Program-made: the position numbers and the translations under genes
In this document: in pieces, positions 9,553 through 18,629 of the stretch
Layout: every line of letters starts with the position of its first letter
Numbering within the stretch: position 1 is the first letter of the stretch
NCBI GenBank assembly: GCA_966211965.1
Contig: CBIHON010000018.1
Coordinates: forward strand, 36,111-100,110
Direction: 5' to 3'
DNA length: 64,000 nt
Source: CBIHON01 sp966211965
GTDB taxonomy: Bacteria > Pseudomonadota > Gammaproteobacteria > Burkholderiales > Burkholderiaceae_D
Notes under the pieces: model-generated
The model's database searches: none
Told to the model about the DNA's origin: nothing
Seen by the model: the letters and a program-made list of their open reading frames with translations, nothing else

Positions 9553-10731
9553 ATGACTGACGCCGTCATCGTATCTACCGCACGCACCGGCCTGGCCAAA
9601 TCCTGGAAGGGGGCATTCAACATGACCCACGGCGCCACTCTCGGCGGCCACGCATTGAGCGCCGCCATCGCGCGTGCCAAGATCGAAGCCGGCGAGGTCG
9701 AAGATGTCCTCATCGGTTGCGCGACGCCGGAAGGCGCAACCGGCAGCAATATCGCGCGCCAGATTGCTTTGCGCGGCGGCTGTCCGGTCACCACTGCCGG
9801 CATGACGCTCAACCGTTTCTGCTCTTCCGGTCTGCAGACCATCGCCACCGCGGCGCAGCGCATCATGGCCGGTGAAGGCGAGGTCTACGCGGCCGGCGGA
9901 GTCGAATCGATTTCCTGCGTGCAGAACGAAGCCAATACGCACATGATCGCCGAGACCTGGCTGAAACAACACAAACCGGAAGTCTATTGGCCAATGCTGC
10001 AGACTGCGGAAACGGTCGCCAAGCGCTACGGCATCTCGCGCGAACGGCAGGATGAATATGGCGTGCAAAGCCAGTTGCGCGCCGCCGCGGCCCAAGCTGC
10101 CGGCAAGTTCAGCGATGAGATCGTGTCGATGACCACCATCATGGGCGTGGCAGACAAAGAAACCGGCATGCTGGCGACCAGGGAAGTGACGATTTCCGCC
10201 GACGAGGGCATCCGCGCCGACACTACGCTCGAAGGCGTCTCCAAGATCCGTTCCGCCCTTCCCGGCGGGGTGATCGCGGCCGGCAATGCCAGCCAATTTT
10301 CCGACGGGGCATCGGTCGCGATCGTGATGAACAGCAGATTGGCCGAGGCCAAGGGCTTGCAGCCGCTCGGCATTTTCCGCGGCTTTGCCGTTGCCGGCTG
10401 CGAGCCCGATGAAATGGGCATTGGACCGGTGTTTGCGGTTCCCAAGCTGTTGAAAAAGGCCGGCCTGAAAATCGAAGACATCGGCCTGTGGGAATTGAAC
10501 GAAGCCTTCGCGGTGCAGGTGCTGTATTGCGCCGACACGCTGGGCATACCGATGGATCGTCTGAATGTGAACGGCGGCGCGATTGCGGTCGGCCATCCCT
10601 ATGGCGTATCCGGCGCGCGTTTGACCGGCCATGCGCTGATCGAAGGCAAGCGGCGCGGTGCGAAGTTCGTGGTGGTGACGATGTGTATCGGCGGCGGGCA
10701 GGGCGCTGCCGGGCTGTTCGAAGTTTGCTGA
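9553..10731 (+). CDS. Acetyl-CoA acetyltransferase / 3-ketoacyl-CoA thiolase
   Basis: 392 aa, the normal thiolase length. The ATG at 9553 follows AAGGAG. Catalytic motifs are complete: the nucleophile cysteine in [10 protein letters not shown] (about residue 89), the histidine in [12 protein letters not shown], and the second cysteine in CIGGGQG near the C-terminus. It catalyses thiolytic cleavage of 3-ketoacyl-CoA, or the reverse condensation. It stands alone rather than next to a fadB-like gene. A possible operator lies upstream and is shared with the SDR operon at 16154, which hints at co-regulation with fatty-acid or acyl-CoA degradation. Confidence 0.93.
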   Translation: MTDAVIVSTARTGLAKSWKGAFNMTHGATLGGHALSAAIARAKIEAGEVEDVLIGCATPEGATGSNIARQIALRGGCPVTTAGMTLNRFCSSGLQTIATAAQRIMAGEGEVYAAGGVESISCVQNEANTHMIAETWLKQHKPEVYWPMLQTAETVAKRYGISRERQDEYGVQSQLRAAAAQAAGKFSDEIVSMTTIMGVADKETGMLATREVTISADEGIRADTTLEGVSKIRSALPGGVIAAGNASQFSDGASVAIVMNSRLAEAKGLQPLGIFRGFAVAGCEPDEMGIGPVFAVPKLLKKAGLKIEDIGLWELNEAFAVQVLYCADTLGIPMDRLNVNGGAIAVGHPYGVSGARLTGHALIEGKRRGAKFVVVTMCIGGGQGAAGLFEVC

Positions 10732-10751
10732 CATGGACCAGCATCATTTCG

Positions 10752-10774
10752 AGCCAGGTTTGACCTCTGGCTTT
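10752..10774 (+). terminator. Weak hairpin terminator after thiolase
   Basis: AGCCAG, a 9-base loop, CTGGCT and a short T-run, 20 bases after the thiolase stop. The short U-tract makes it a weak candidate. Confidence 0.4.
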
Positions 10775-10892
10775 CGTGTCCTGCCAGCGTGATTGTAGTT
10801 GCGTTGCGTGCACCTTTTTCCGTTTTGAAAGTGCTAGACTCGATGCCGCGCCGCGCGGCGCAATTCCCGAAAAATAGCTACGGAGGTGGACC

Positions 10893-11156
10893 ATGAAGTT
10901 ATCGATAAGGGCAATGATTTTATGTTTTTCCATGCTGGGATGCGGTGCCGCTTTCGCGGATGCGGACGACGTCAAATGGATTGCCCAGTGCATCAAGGAC
11001 AATAAGCACGAAGGCGCCAAGCAGGAAGGGGTCTACAAGTATTGCGAGTGCATGAACAGCAAGATGTCTTCAGACGAAACGCGATCCATCACCGAGTGGG
11101 AAAAGACTCATCCAAAAGAAGAGGCTGCATGCTCAAAGGCGGCCGGCTGGAAATGA
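10893..11156 (+). CDS. Small exported protein with conserved cysteines
   Basis: 87 aa, with ACGGAGGTGG upstream of the ATG. A signal peptide is clear (hydrophobic stretch to about residue 22, ending AAFA). The mature part of about 65 residues is charged and has four cysteines in the pattern C-x14-C-x-C-x25-C, which could form disulphides in the periplasm. I do not recognise the family. A GC-rich hairpin (11185-11201) without a T-run follows. Confidence 0.7.
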   Translation: MKLSIRAMILCFSMLGCGAAFADADDVKWIAQCIKDNKHEGAKQEGVYKYCECMNSKMSSDETRSITEWEKTHPKEEAACSKAAGWK

Positions 11157-11239
11157 TTCAAGAGTGAAGGGTTTGAGCGATTAAGGGGGCCGGCGGCCCC
11201 CGCGTTCTGAGATAATGCCCGCTCCCCCAAGGAGCCCTC

Positions 11240-11542
11240 ATGATCAAGCATATCGTATTCTGGAAACTCAAAGACCAAGCCGAAGGCGCCGATAAAGCCG
11301 CCAATGCGCTCAAAATGAAAGCAATGCTCGATGCCTGCGCCGATCTGGTGCCCGGCATTTTGAAGTTCGAAACCGTGCTTGCCCAACCCGGCCTGGAGGC
11401 CACTTACGATGTCGTCCTCTACTCGGAATTTGCCTCGAAGGCTGCACTCGACGCCTACCAGGAACACCCTCGGCACGTGGCGCTGAAGCCTTTCATCGGC
11501 GCGGTGCGCGAGGCGCGGCAGTGCATGGATTACGAAGTTTGA
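11240..11542 (+). CDS. Dabb-family (stress-response A/B barrel) protein
   Basis: 100 aa, preceded by AAGGAG. It starts MIKHIVFWKLKD and contains the LVPGILKFE and YDVVLYSEFASKAALDAYQEHP motifs that define the Dabb dimeric ferredoxin-like barrel. Relatives are small cytosolic proteins, some of them stress-induced and some enzymes. The exact role here is unknown. It is separated from the decayed locus downstream by a consensus FNR box. Confidence 0.85.
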   Translation: MIKHIVFWKLKDQAEGADKAANALKMKAMLDACADLVPGILKFETVLAQPGLEATYDVVLYSEFASKAALDAYQEHPRHVALKPFIGAVREARQCMDYEV

Positions 11543-11574
11543 TCCGTCCCGGCCGCTGCATGTCTCCGGCCTTT

Positions 11575-11588
11575 TTGATCCAAATCAA
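11575..11588. promoter_or_regulatory. Perfect FNR/ANR box (TTGATCCAAATCAA)
   Basis: The sequence matches the consensus TTGAT-N4-ATCAA exactly. It lies immediately upstream of the decayed TauE/SafE and ccoI-like relics. Oxygen control by FNR/ANR is the normal setting for cbb3-oxidase assembly genes, which supports the reading of those relics. Confidence 0.7.
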
Positions 11589-12300
11589 TGCGCTTCGGCC
11601 CACAGGCCGCCTACACTTCAGCCGCACCGGATAACGCCTCATCCCTGCGGCGGTCGGTGCCTGGAGTCTGCACCGTGTCGGGTTTGAGCCTGTTCCCCAT
11701 ATTCATAATCGGCCTGCTGGGCAGCGTGCACTGCGCCGATGTGCGGCGGCATCGTCGGTGCGTTGTCGATGGCATCGAGCGCGAAGCGGCCGTTTCCGGG
11801 CGCCGTCGTGACCTTCTGTGCGGCATTCGACGGCGCTTTCGCGTGTTCGCATACAACACGGCCGTATTGGCAGCTATATGCTGGCCGGGGGCCTTGGCTG
11901 GCGGCGTCGCGTCCGGGGCGCGCAGTTTTTTTTGTTTCATCGCTGCAGCTCGGCGGCTATTGGCTGGCGAACCTGATGCTGGTCGCGCTCGGTTTATACC
12001 TGATGGATGCATGGCGCGGCTTGGCGCGGTTGGCTGACTGCCATGCTGACCGGCTCCGCCGGGGCCGGTGCGGCAGTAATGTTCGTATTCGGTTTGGGCA
12101 CCTTGCCCATGCTGCTCAGCCTGGGTCTGCTTGGCAGTCGCCTGAAAACCCTGGCCCAGCGCCCCCAGATACGGCGGGTTGGAGGAGCCATCGTAATGGC
12201 TTTCGGTTTGCTCGGTCTGACACGCGCCGCGAACGGCCTATCCCTGGGCTGGCTCGATGCGGTCTGCCTCAGTCCGCCTGCCGCACAGGTGGCGCGATGA
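11588..12300 (+). pseudogene. Decayed TauE/SafE-like (cytochrome oxidase-associated) membrane protein
   Basis: Pieces of one protein appear in three frames. FIIGLLGSVHCA lies in the first, and MCGGIVGALSMAS continues in another at 11739. YNT...GALAGGVASGARSF then shifts again. SLQLGGYWLANLMLVALGLYLMDAW follows, and finally LTAMLTGSAGAGAAVMFVFGLGTLPMLLSLG (12043-12300). The order and spacing match the urease-accessory/sulfite-exporter-like protein found beside ccoI/fixI genes. The usual middle part with the WLPCGL motif is missing, so at least one deletion and several frameshifts have occurred. The last piece ends in an ATGA overlap with the next relic. Confidence 0.72.
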
Positions 12301-12522
12301 GCGCGGTTTTAGCGGATGGCTGGCCGGCGCCGGCGCAAAAAGCACAGCAAGCGTCCGATTGCTTCCATTGCGGCTTGCCGCTGCCTGATCGAACGCCGCT
12401 TGGCGCGCGTGGCCGGCCTGCAGACCGCCAACATGAACGTCGCTACCGAGCGCCTGTCCGTGCGCTGGGACAAAGCGCAATGCAAGCCCAGCAACATCCT
12501 GCAAGCATTGCGTGAAATTTAG
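12297..12522 (+). pseudogene. Relic of ccoI/fixI-type copper P-type ATPase (N-terminus only)
   Basis: The ATG overlaps the upstream TGA (ATGA). The first frame gives DCFHCGLPLPD, the N-terminal metal-binding motif of CcoI/FixI ATPases. A frameshift then leads to ACRCLIERRLARVAGLQ and NVATERLSVRWDKAQCKPSNILQALREI, the heavy-metal-associated domain in which the usual AACVWLIE has become AACRCLIE. A deletion must join the two. Reading stops at 12522. None of the ATPase membrane or phosphorylation domains (DKTGT) remain. It is non-functional. Confidence 0.72.
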
Positions 12523-12628
12523 CAAGGTCGGTTTATACGCACTTACGCAGAATTCCGGCAGGATCTGGAGTCGCTTCAGGAGAATCCATGAAGCCGCCTG
12601 TTTGAGTTCATAGCAGGCTCTGTTGGCA

Positions 12629-15600
12629 TTATGCCCAGCCAGAAGGAATATCACCGTTCTGTTTGAACAACATCTGCTCGAACCTCTTCTCGGGTACAGG
12701 CCGGCAATAGTAATAGCCTTGTGCCACCTGACAGCCGTGTTGCTGCAGAATGATGGCTTGTTCATTTGTTTCCACTCCTTCCGCGACGATCTCCAGGTGC
12801 AAACTGCGCGCCATGGCGATGATCGCCACCACCAACGCATTGTCCCTAGGATCGTCGACGATATCCCTGACGAATGATTGGTCGATCTTCAATGTGTGGA
12901 TGGGGAAACGTTGCAGATATGCGAGGTTTGAATAGCCGACGCCGAAGTCATCCACCGCGAGTCTTACGCCGGTCTCGGTGATTCGGCTCAGCGCGCTCAG
13001 GCTCTCATCGTTTTGCGCCATCAGAATGCCTTCGGTGATCTCCAGCACGACATCGCTTGCCACGACGTCCGTTACTTGCAGGATGCGCCGCAAGGTGCTC
13101 GCAAATGTCGCGTGGCGCAGCTGGGCTGGCGAGATATTGACCGCTATGCGCAGGCCGGAGTGACCGGCGACCTGCCATTGCTTCAGACGCGTGCATGCCT
13201 GCAGCAATGCCCATTCTCCGATCTGCACAATCTGGCCTGTTTCTTCTGCGACCTTTACAAAGTCTTCCGGCTGTTCCAGGCTGCCGTCTGCCCGCCGCCA
13301 ACGCAGCAGCGCCTCGGCTTCGATGATGCGGCCACTTCTCATGTCGATCTGCGGCTGGTAATGCAGCACAAATTCGCCACGTTCCAGCGCGCGATGCAAT
13401 TGATTGGCAATAGTGAGGCGGCGCGTTGTCGCTTCATTGAGAGCCACGGTGAAAAACTGGTAATTGTTTTTCCCTTTTTCTTTCGCGTGATACATGGCGG
13501 TATCGGCTGCACGGAGCAGGGCTTCCGTATCGATGCCGTCGGATGGATACATGCTGATGCCGATGCTGGCGGTGACATACAGCTCATGGCCTTCGACCGT
13601 CGCCGGGCGGCCGAATGCTTCCAGCACCTTACGCGCCACCGCCGCCGCCTCCTCGCCGGCCGGGTCTACCGGCGCCAGACTGATAATGAATTCATCGCCG
13701 CCCAAGCGGGCTACGTTGTCGCCTTCGCGCAGGCAATGCTGCAGGCGCTGCGCTACATCGAGCAGCAGCATATCGCCCGTCTGGTGACCGAGTGAATCGT
13801 TGATATGCTTGAAGTAGTCGAGATCGATGAACAGCACGGCAATATGGGCCTTCTCGCGCCGCGCCTGCGCAATCGCCAACTCCAGACGGTCCTGGAATAC
13901 CAGGCGATTGGGCAAGCCGGTCAGTACGTCATGCTGCGCCAGATACCGCACCCGTCCTTCGGCACCCCGCCTTTCGGTAAGATCGAGTACGAACGCGACG
14001 CCTTGCTGCTGCGAACCTTCCAGCAGCGCACCGCCGATCAGCACCGGCAGGCGCCGGCCGTCTTTGCAAATGTATTCCTTTTCATAAGGAATGAAGCGGC
14101 CGCATTCGCGCAACTCGGCAATTGCCTGCTGGTCGCGCATGCGGTATTCATCCGGCGTCAGCGCCCCCCAGCTCAGGTTATTTGCTTCCGATTCTGCCCG
14201 ATCGTAGCCGATCATTTGCAGAAACGCGTCATTGGAACTGGAAATGGTGCCGTCCATATCCCAGAAAAAGATGCCGATAATGTTGGAGTCCACCAGCCTG
14301 CGCGCTCGCGCTTCGCTGCAGGCAAGTTCTTCGGTACGCTTGCGCATCTCGTCAAGCAAGCGTGCATTGCGCATCGCAACTGCCACCTGTGCGGCGAACA
14401 GCGACAGCAGGTGCACATCGGCGTCCGTGAATTCGCGCGGTGTGCCGCATGACATCACGCTCAACACGCCGATCAGCTCTCCGCCGGACAGCATCGGTAC
14501 CGCCAGGATCGATTCGATCGTCAGATGCGTGAAACGTTGAGCGTGAAGCGGCGAATGGCGATAATTATTGATGTAGAGCGGCTGGCGCGTTCGCGCCACC
14601 GTTTCGGTCACGCCCTCGCCCAGCGCGATGTGGGTGCCGGGCGGGATGTCGGCGCCATCGACTGCAGCCAGCTCCAGTAGATTGGACGATGGATCAAAGG
14701 TCATCACCGCGCCGACCGTGCCGTGCAGCAGGCTTTTGGCGCGGTCCAGAATCACCATCAGCAGGGTGGACATATTCTGCTGCGTAGCAAGTTCCTGTGA
14801 GGCATCGTACAGCGCGGCAAACTCGTCGGCGCGGCGGCGCAATTCATTTTGCGCATGTTTGCGTTCCGATAAGTCGAGCACAAATGCGACGCCCTGTTCA
14901 GGAGAGTCTTCCGCCAACGCTGCACCGACCAATACCGGCGCACGGCTTCCATCCTGCCGAATAAACTCTTTTTCGAACGGTGCGCATGCGCCCGCCTGCC
15001 GAAGTTCTTCGATGGCAAGCTCATCCGATTGCCGGCATTCCGGCGGCGTCATTGCGCGCCAATTGATTTTTCCTGCATTCAAATCCTCGCGCGCGTATTG
15101 CACGATACGAAGAAACGCTTCGTTGGCCTCGGTAACGGCACCATCGATCCGGCAGAACATAAGCCCGATTACATTGGTGTCTGACAGCCGCCGCAACTGC
15201 GCTTCATGTTTTTGCAAGGCTTCTTCCTGATCTGCCCGTTTCTCTTGCTCATGCTGCAGGTCGCGAAACAGCTGCTGCATTTCCTTGCGATTGGCCTCTG
15301 CCTGGATGGCACGATGCCGGGTCAGCGTAACCAGATATCCGATGGCAACCGATACCAGCAGGTAAGCCGCTAGCAGAATGCCTTCTTCCGGCTGAAGAGG
15401 AATCAGCTTGAGGGTGAAATAAGGGTGTAAATAAGCGAATTCCCAGACGATTGCGCCAGCAATTGTGGCGGCGATTGCCGGCAGCGTGCCCATGTGTAGG
15501 GTAATCAATACGAGCACGCCGAGCTGCGCAAATGCAACCGTGCCCGGCTTATTCATGAGCAAATGATGGGCTGGCAGGAATAGGGCATTGATGACGAACA

Positions 15601-15697
15601 TGACGATCATCGCGATTACTGCATGCGGGAAAATACTCTTGATGAAATGCATCAGAGGACCTATTGAAATCGGTAACTGAATAAATGCAGATTGCAT
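12629..15697 (-). CDS. Membrane PAS-GAF-PAS-GGDEF-EAL protein
   Basis: 1022 aa. About 130 N-terminal residues form a KdpD-like four-helix membrane region. Then come a PAS domain (about 160-280), a GAF domain (about 300-440), a second PAS domain (about 460-580), a GGDEF domain with intact LGGDEFIIS, and an EAL domain with EAEALLRW, DDFGVGYSNLAYL and AEGVE. Both catalytic domains keep their signatures, so it may be bifunctional in c-di-GMP turnover. The two PAS units are close copies of each other (both contain SNIIG/TNVIG-type and GVAFVLDL motifs), a recent internal duplication. An in-frame ATG 15 codons further in (MHFIKSIFP) could be the true start. Confidence 0.88.
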   Translation of the reverse strand: MQSAFIQLPISIGPLMHFIKSIFPHAVIAMIVMFVINALFLPAHHLLMNKPGTVAFAQLGVLVLITLHMGTLPAIAATIAGAIVWEFAYLHPYFTLKLIPLQPEEGILLAAYLLVSVAIGYLVTLTRHRAIQAEANRKEMQQLFRDLQHEQEKRADQEEALQKHEAQLRRLSDTNVIGLMFCRIDGAVTEANEAFLRIVQYAREDLNAGKINWRAMTPPECRQSDELAIEELRQAGACAPFEKEFIRQDGSRAPVLVGAALAEDSPEQGVAFVLDLSERKHAQNELRRRADEFAALYDASQELATQQNMSTLLMVILDRAKSLLHGTVGAVMTFDPSSNLLELAAVDGADIPPGTHIALGEGVTETVARTRQPLYINNYRHSPLHAQRFTHLTIESILAVPMLSGGELIGVLSVMSCGTPREFTDADVHLLSLFAAQVAVAMRNARLLDEMRKRTEELACSEARARRLVDSNIIGIFFWDMDGTISSSNDAFLQMIGYDRAESEANNLSWGALTPDEYRMRDQQAIAELRECGRFIPYEKEYICKDGRRLPVLIGGALLEGSQQQGVAFVLDLTERRGAEGRVRYLAQHDVLTGLPNRLVFQDRLELAIAQARREKAHIAVLFIDLDYFKHINDSLGHQTGDMLLLDVAQRLQHCLREGDNVARLGGDEFIISLAPVDPAGEEAAAVARKVLEAFGRPATVEGHELYVTASIGISMYPSDGIDTEALLRAADTAMYHAKEKGKNNYQFFTVALNEATTRRLTIANQLHRALERGEFVLHYQPQIDMRSGRIIEAEALLRWRRADGSLEQPEDFVKVAEETGQIVQIGEWALLQACTRLKQWQVAGHSGLRIAVNISPAQLRHATFASTLRRILQVTDVVASDVVLEITEGILMAQNDESLSALSRITETGVRLAVDDFGVGYSNLAYLQRFPIHTLKIDQSFVRDIVDDPRDNALVVAIIAMARSLHLEIVAEGVETNEQAIILQQHGCQVAQGYYYCRPVPEKRFEQMLFKQNGDIPSGWA

Positions 15698-16153
15698 GCA
15701 GTCCGCGCCCGTCTAGGGTAGAGGTCCAATTATTTCAGCGGAACGCTGTCGGCGACCTTCTGGCTATCGGATGGTGGCGATGGCGCAGAAGCCTGAGACG
15801 ACGTATTCGGACAACTTAATGAGACAAAGGCCGTGATGTGAAATTCCATCCGTACTTCATGCGCATTTGCAAGCCGTTGGCTGAGTAGCCGCGCACTCAT
15901 TATTTATGGCGCGACAATTGATCCATGCCGCAAGAAGCACAACGGTTTCGAATATCGGTTACGCTGACGGCTGGGACGGAGTCAGGATCGGCGAGTAGCG
16001 TCATGGCGGGTAAGATCGGTGCAGCGACATGACTGGCGGTGCACAAAACCCAATCGCCCGGTCCAGTTCACATCACATCGTAATTTTTCTGTAAGCTGCA
16101 TTTTTTATGAGCGATCGTTCGAAAACTGAGTGCTGCTGAAAAAGGAGAGCTTA
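15698..16153. other. Intergenic region before the SDR operon
   Basis: About 450 bases with no credible gene in any frame. It contains the promoter side of the GGDEF/EAL gene and, at its right end, the motif at 16112-16126 shared with the thiolase promoter. Confidence 0.6.
16112..16126. promoter_or_regulatory. Candidate operator upstream of the SDR-thioesterase operon
   Basis: CGATCGTTCGAAAAC, 28 bases before the SDR start, matches 14 of 15 bases of the motif before the thiolase gene. The position overlaps where a promoter would lie, as expected for a repressor site. Confidence 0.45.
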
Positions 16154-16936
16154 ATGCGCACTGCGCAACAACTTTTTGACTTGACGGGAAAAACGGCTTT
16201 GGTGACCGGCGGTTCACGCGGGCTGGGCTTGCAAATCGCCGAAGCACTGGGGGAGCAGGGCGCGAAAATCGTGCTGTCTTCACGTAGGCAATCCGATCTG
16301 GAGGAAGCTGCGGCCCGCCTGCAAGCACGCGGCATCAACGCCAGCGCGATCGCCGCCGACCTGTCGCAAGAAGCCTCGATTGCGCCTCTGCTTGCCGAAA
16401 CCCTGAAACACCTGGGTCACATCGATATCCTGATCAACAACGCCGGCGCCACCTGGGGCGCGCCGGCCGAAGATCACCCGATCGAAGCTTGGGACAAGGT
16501 GATGAACCTAAATATCCGCAGCATCTTTCTGCTGTCGCAGGCGGTCGGCAAATCGTCGATGATTCCACGCAAATACGGCCGCATCGTCAATGTTGCCTCA
16601 ATCGCCGGCCTGGCCGGCAACCTTCCCGGTTCAATGCAGACCATTGCGTACAACACGTCCAAGGGGGCGGTAGTGAACTTCACCCGCACTCTCGCCGGAG
16701 AGTGGGGCCGCTACGGCATCACGGTGAATGCACTGGCGCCAGGTTTTTTCCCCTCCAAGATGACCAAGGGCGTGCTGGAAACATTCGGTAAGGAAGGTTT
16801 GGCAGGGCATGCGCCGCTGCAGCGCATCGGCGACGATGAGGATCTGAAGGGGGCGGCCTTGCTGTTCGCATCGGACGCGGGCAAGCACATCACTGGCCAG
16901 ATTCTCGCAATTGACGGCGGTGTTTCTGCGGTCTGA
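16154..16936 (+). CDS. SDR-family oxidoreductase (3-oxoacyl reductase-like)
   Basis: 260 aa; the ATG at 16154 follows AAAGGAGAG. It is a classical short-chain dehydrogenase: the cofactor motif TGGSRGLGLQ near residue 15, NNAG near 93, and the catalytic Y-x3-K in AYNTSKGAVV. The C-terminus GQILAIDGG is typical of FabG and gluconate-dehydrogenase relatives. Its stop overlaps the start of a hotdog thioesterase (TGATG), so the two are translationally coupled. The pair and the following reductase suggest acyl-CoA or related lipid metabolism. The exact substrate is unknown. Confidence 0.88.
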   Translation: MRTAQQLFDLTGKTALVTGGSRGLGLQIAEALGEQGAKIVLSSRRQSDLEEAAARLQARGINASAIAADLSQEASIAPLLAETLKHLGHIDILINNAGATWGAPAEDHPIEAWDKVMNLNIRSIFLLSQAVGKSSMIPRKYGRIVNVASIAGLAGNLPGSMQTIAYNTSKGAVVNFTRTLAGEWGRYGITVNALAPGFFPSKMTKGVLETFGKEGLAGHAPLQRIGDDEDLKGAALLFASDAGKHITGQILAIDGGVSAV

Positions 16937-17412
16937 TGTTGGCGCCTACGATGGATACTTCAAAACAGCAATTCTTCGCACCCGAGAATCCCTTTTTGCA
17001 TGACCTTGGCGTCGAATTCCTCGGCATGGGGAACGGCGAGGCGCAAGTCGCGCTCAACCTGTTGCCGCGTCATATGAACAGTTGGCATGTGACGCACGGG
17101 GGCGTGACGATGACGCTGCTCGACGTGGTCATGGCAATGGCGGGACGTTCGCTTGATCCCAACGCGAAGGGCGGCGTGACGATTGAAATGAAAACCAGCT
17201 TCCTGCAGCCGGGCGGCAAACCGGGCGGGCGCCTGATCGCCAAGGGCAAAGCCTTCCATCGCTCCACGACGATGTGCTTTTGCGAGGGAGAAGTATGGAA
17301 TGGCGAGCAACTGGTGGCCAAGGCCATGGGGACTTTCAAATACCTGAAGCGACTTGATGCCGGCGGCAAGCTGGACTCGAACAAGCCGGCGCAGGATTAC
17401 GTCAGCGATTGA
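16936..17412 (+). CDS. PaaI-type hotdog-fold thioesterase
   Basis: 158 aa. The start codon overlaps the previous stop; a second ATG at 16951 is also possible. A hotdog fold is indicated by NSWHVTHGGVTMTLLDVVMAMA, where the HGG and the following Asp belong to the active site of PaaI/YbgC-like acyl-CoA thioesterases, and by GVTIEMKTSFLQPG. It hydrolyses acyl-CoA thioesters, probably of intermediates handled by the coupled SDR. Confidence 0.87.
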   Translation: MLAPTMDTSKQQFFAPENPFLHDLGVEFLGMGNGEAQVALNLLPRHMNSWHVTHGGVTMTLLDVVMAMAGRSLDPNAKGGVTIEMKTSFLQPGGKPGGRLIAKGKAFHRSTTMCFCEGEVWNGEQLVAKAMGTFKYLKRLDAGGKLDSNKPAQDYVSD

Positions 17413-17487
17413 GAAAATAGACGTGCGAAAGCGGCGAGACACTGAACAGCTTCCGAAAACAGCATACTCGAACAATCTGGAGATCAC

Positions 17488-18486
17488 ATGACTACTACCT
17501 ATCACCGACTGGTCCTGGCATCGCGCCCGAAGGGCGAGGTCACGCCGGACAACTTTCGGCTCGAATCGGTCGCAGTGCCTACGCTGAAAGAGGGCGAAGT
17601 CCTGGTACGCAACCATTACCTGTCGCTTGATCCTTACATGCGGATGCGCATGGAAGACGTGAAAAGCTATGCAGCACCGCAAGCGGTCGGCGAGACCATG
17701 ATCGGCGGGACTGCCGGCGAAATCGTCGAGAGCAGGAATCCGAGATTTGCCGTCGGCGACAAGGTGATCGGCATGTTCGGCTGGTCGGAGATGGGCGTGT
17801 CGGACGGCACCCTGTTGCGCAAGGCAGATACCAGCCGGATTCCCCTGTCGGCATATCTCGGTGCGGTCGGCATGCCCGGCATGACCGCGTGGTACGGCCT
17901 GACCCAGATCATGCAGCCCAAGGAAGGCGAAACGATCGTCGTTTCGGCCGCCAGCGGCGCGGTTGGCAGCGTGGTCGGCCAGCTCGCCAAACTGCGCGGT
18001 TGCCGCGCGGTGGGTATCGCCGGCGGCGCCGAAAAATGCGCGTACGTGGTGCATGAATTGGGCTTCGATGCCTGTGTCGATTACAAGGCCGGCAACCTGC
18101 AAGCCGATTTGGCCGCGGCGACACCGAATGGCATCGACGCCGTGTTCGAAAATGTTGGCGGCGAAATATTCGATGCCTGTCTGGCGCGCATGAATCCTTT
18201 CGGCCGCATCGCCTTGTGCGGACTGATCGCCGGCTACGACGGCGAACCGATGCCGCTCAATAACGTACGCATGTTGCTGGCGATGCGCTTGACGCTGCGC
18301 GGCTTCATCATATCCGAGCATCTCGATCTATGGCCGCAGGGACTGGGTGAATTGGGCACGCTGGTGGCGAGCGGCAAGCTGAAATTCCGCGAGTCGATTG
18401 CGCAGGGTCTGGCGGCGGCGCCGGAGGCGTTCATTGGATTGTTGAAGGGTAAAAATTTCGGCAAGCAGTTGGTCAAACTGGTGTGA
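17488..18486 (+). CDS. NADP-dependent MDR-family enone/quinone reductase
   Basis: 332 aa with GGAG before the ATG. It is a zinc-free medium-chain reductase: YLSLDPYMRMRM near residue 45 and the nucleotide-binding ASGAVGSVVGQLAK near residue 153 are signatures of the leukotriene-B4 dehydrogenase/CurA group, which reduces alpha,beta-unsaturated carbonyls with NADPH. No structural zinc cysteines are present. It lies 75 bases after the thioesterase gene, probably in the same transcription unit. Confidence 0.88.
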   Translation: MTTTYHRLVLASRPKGEVTPDNFRLESVAVPTLKEGEVLVRNHYLSLDPYMRMRMEDVKSYAAPQAVGETMIGGTAGEIVESRNPRFAVGDKVIGMFGWSEMGVSDGTLLRKADTSRIPLSAYLGAVGMPGMTAWYGLTQIMQPKEGETIVVSAASGAVGSVVGQLAKLRGCRAVGIAGGAEKCAYVVHELGFDACVDYKAGNLQADLAAATPNGIDAVFENVGGEIFDACLARMNPFGRIALCGLIAGYDGEPMPLNNVRMLLAMRLTLRGFIISEHLDLWPQGLGELGTLVASGKLKFRESIAQGLAAAPEAFIGLLKGKNFGKQLVKLV

Positions 18487-18629
18487 CCATCTGAAAAGCC
18501 GACTGCCCATGACTCGCCCTTGCTGCCTGCCCGGTGCCCTGGCGGTTCTTCGCGTGGGGGCTCCATGCTGAATTGCATGTAAGTCTGAAGCCGGATGGGT
18601 TACGAACGGATTAGTGCCCAAGAGAGAAC

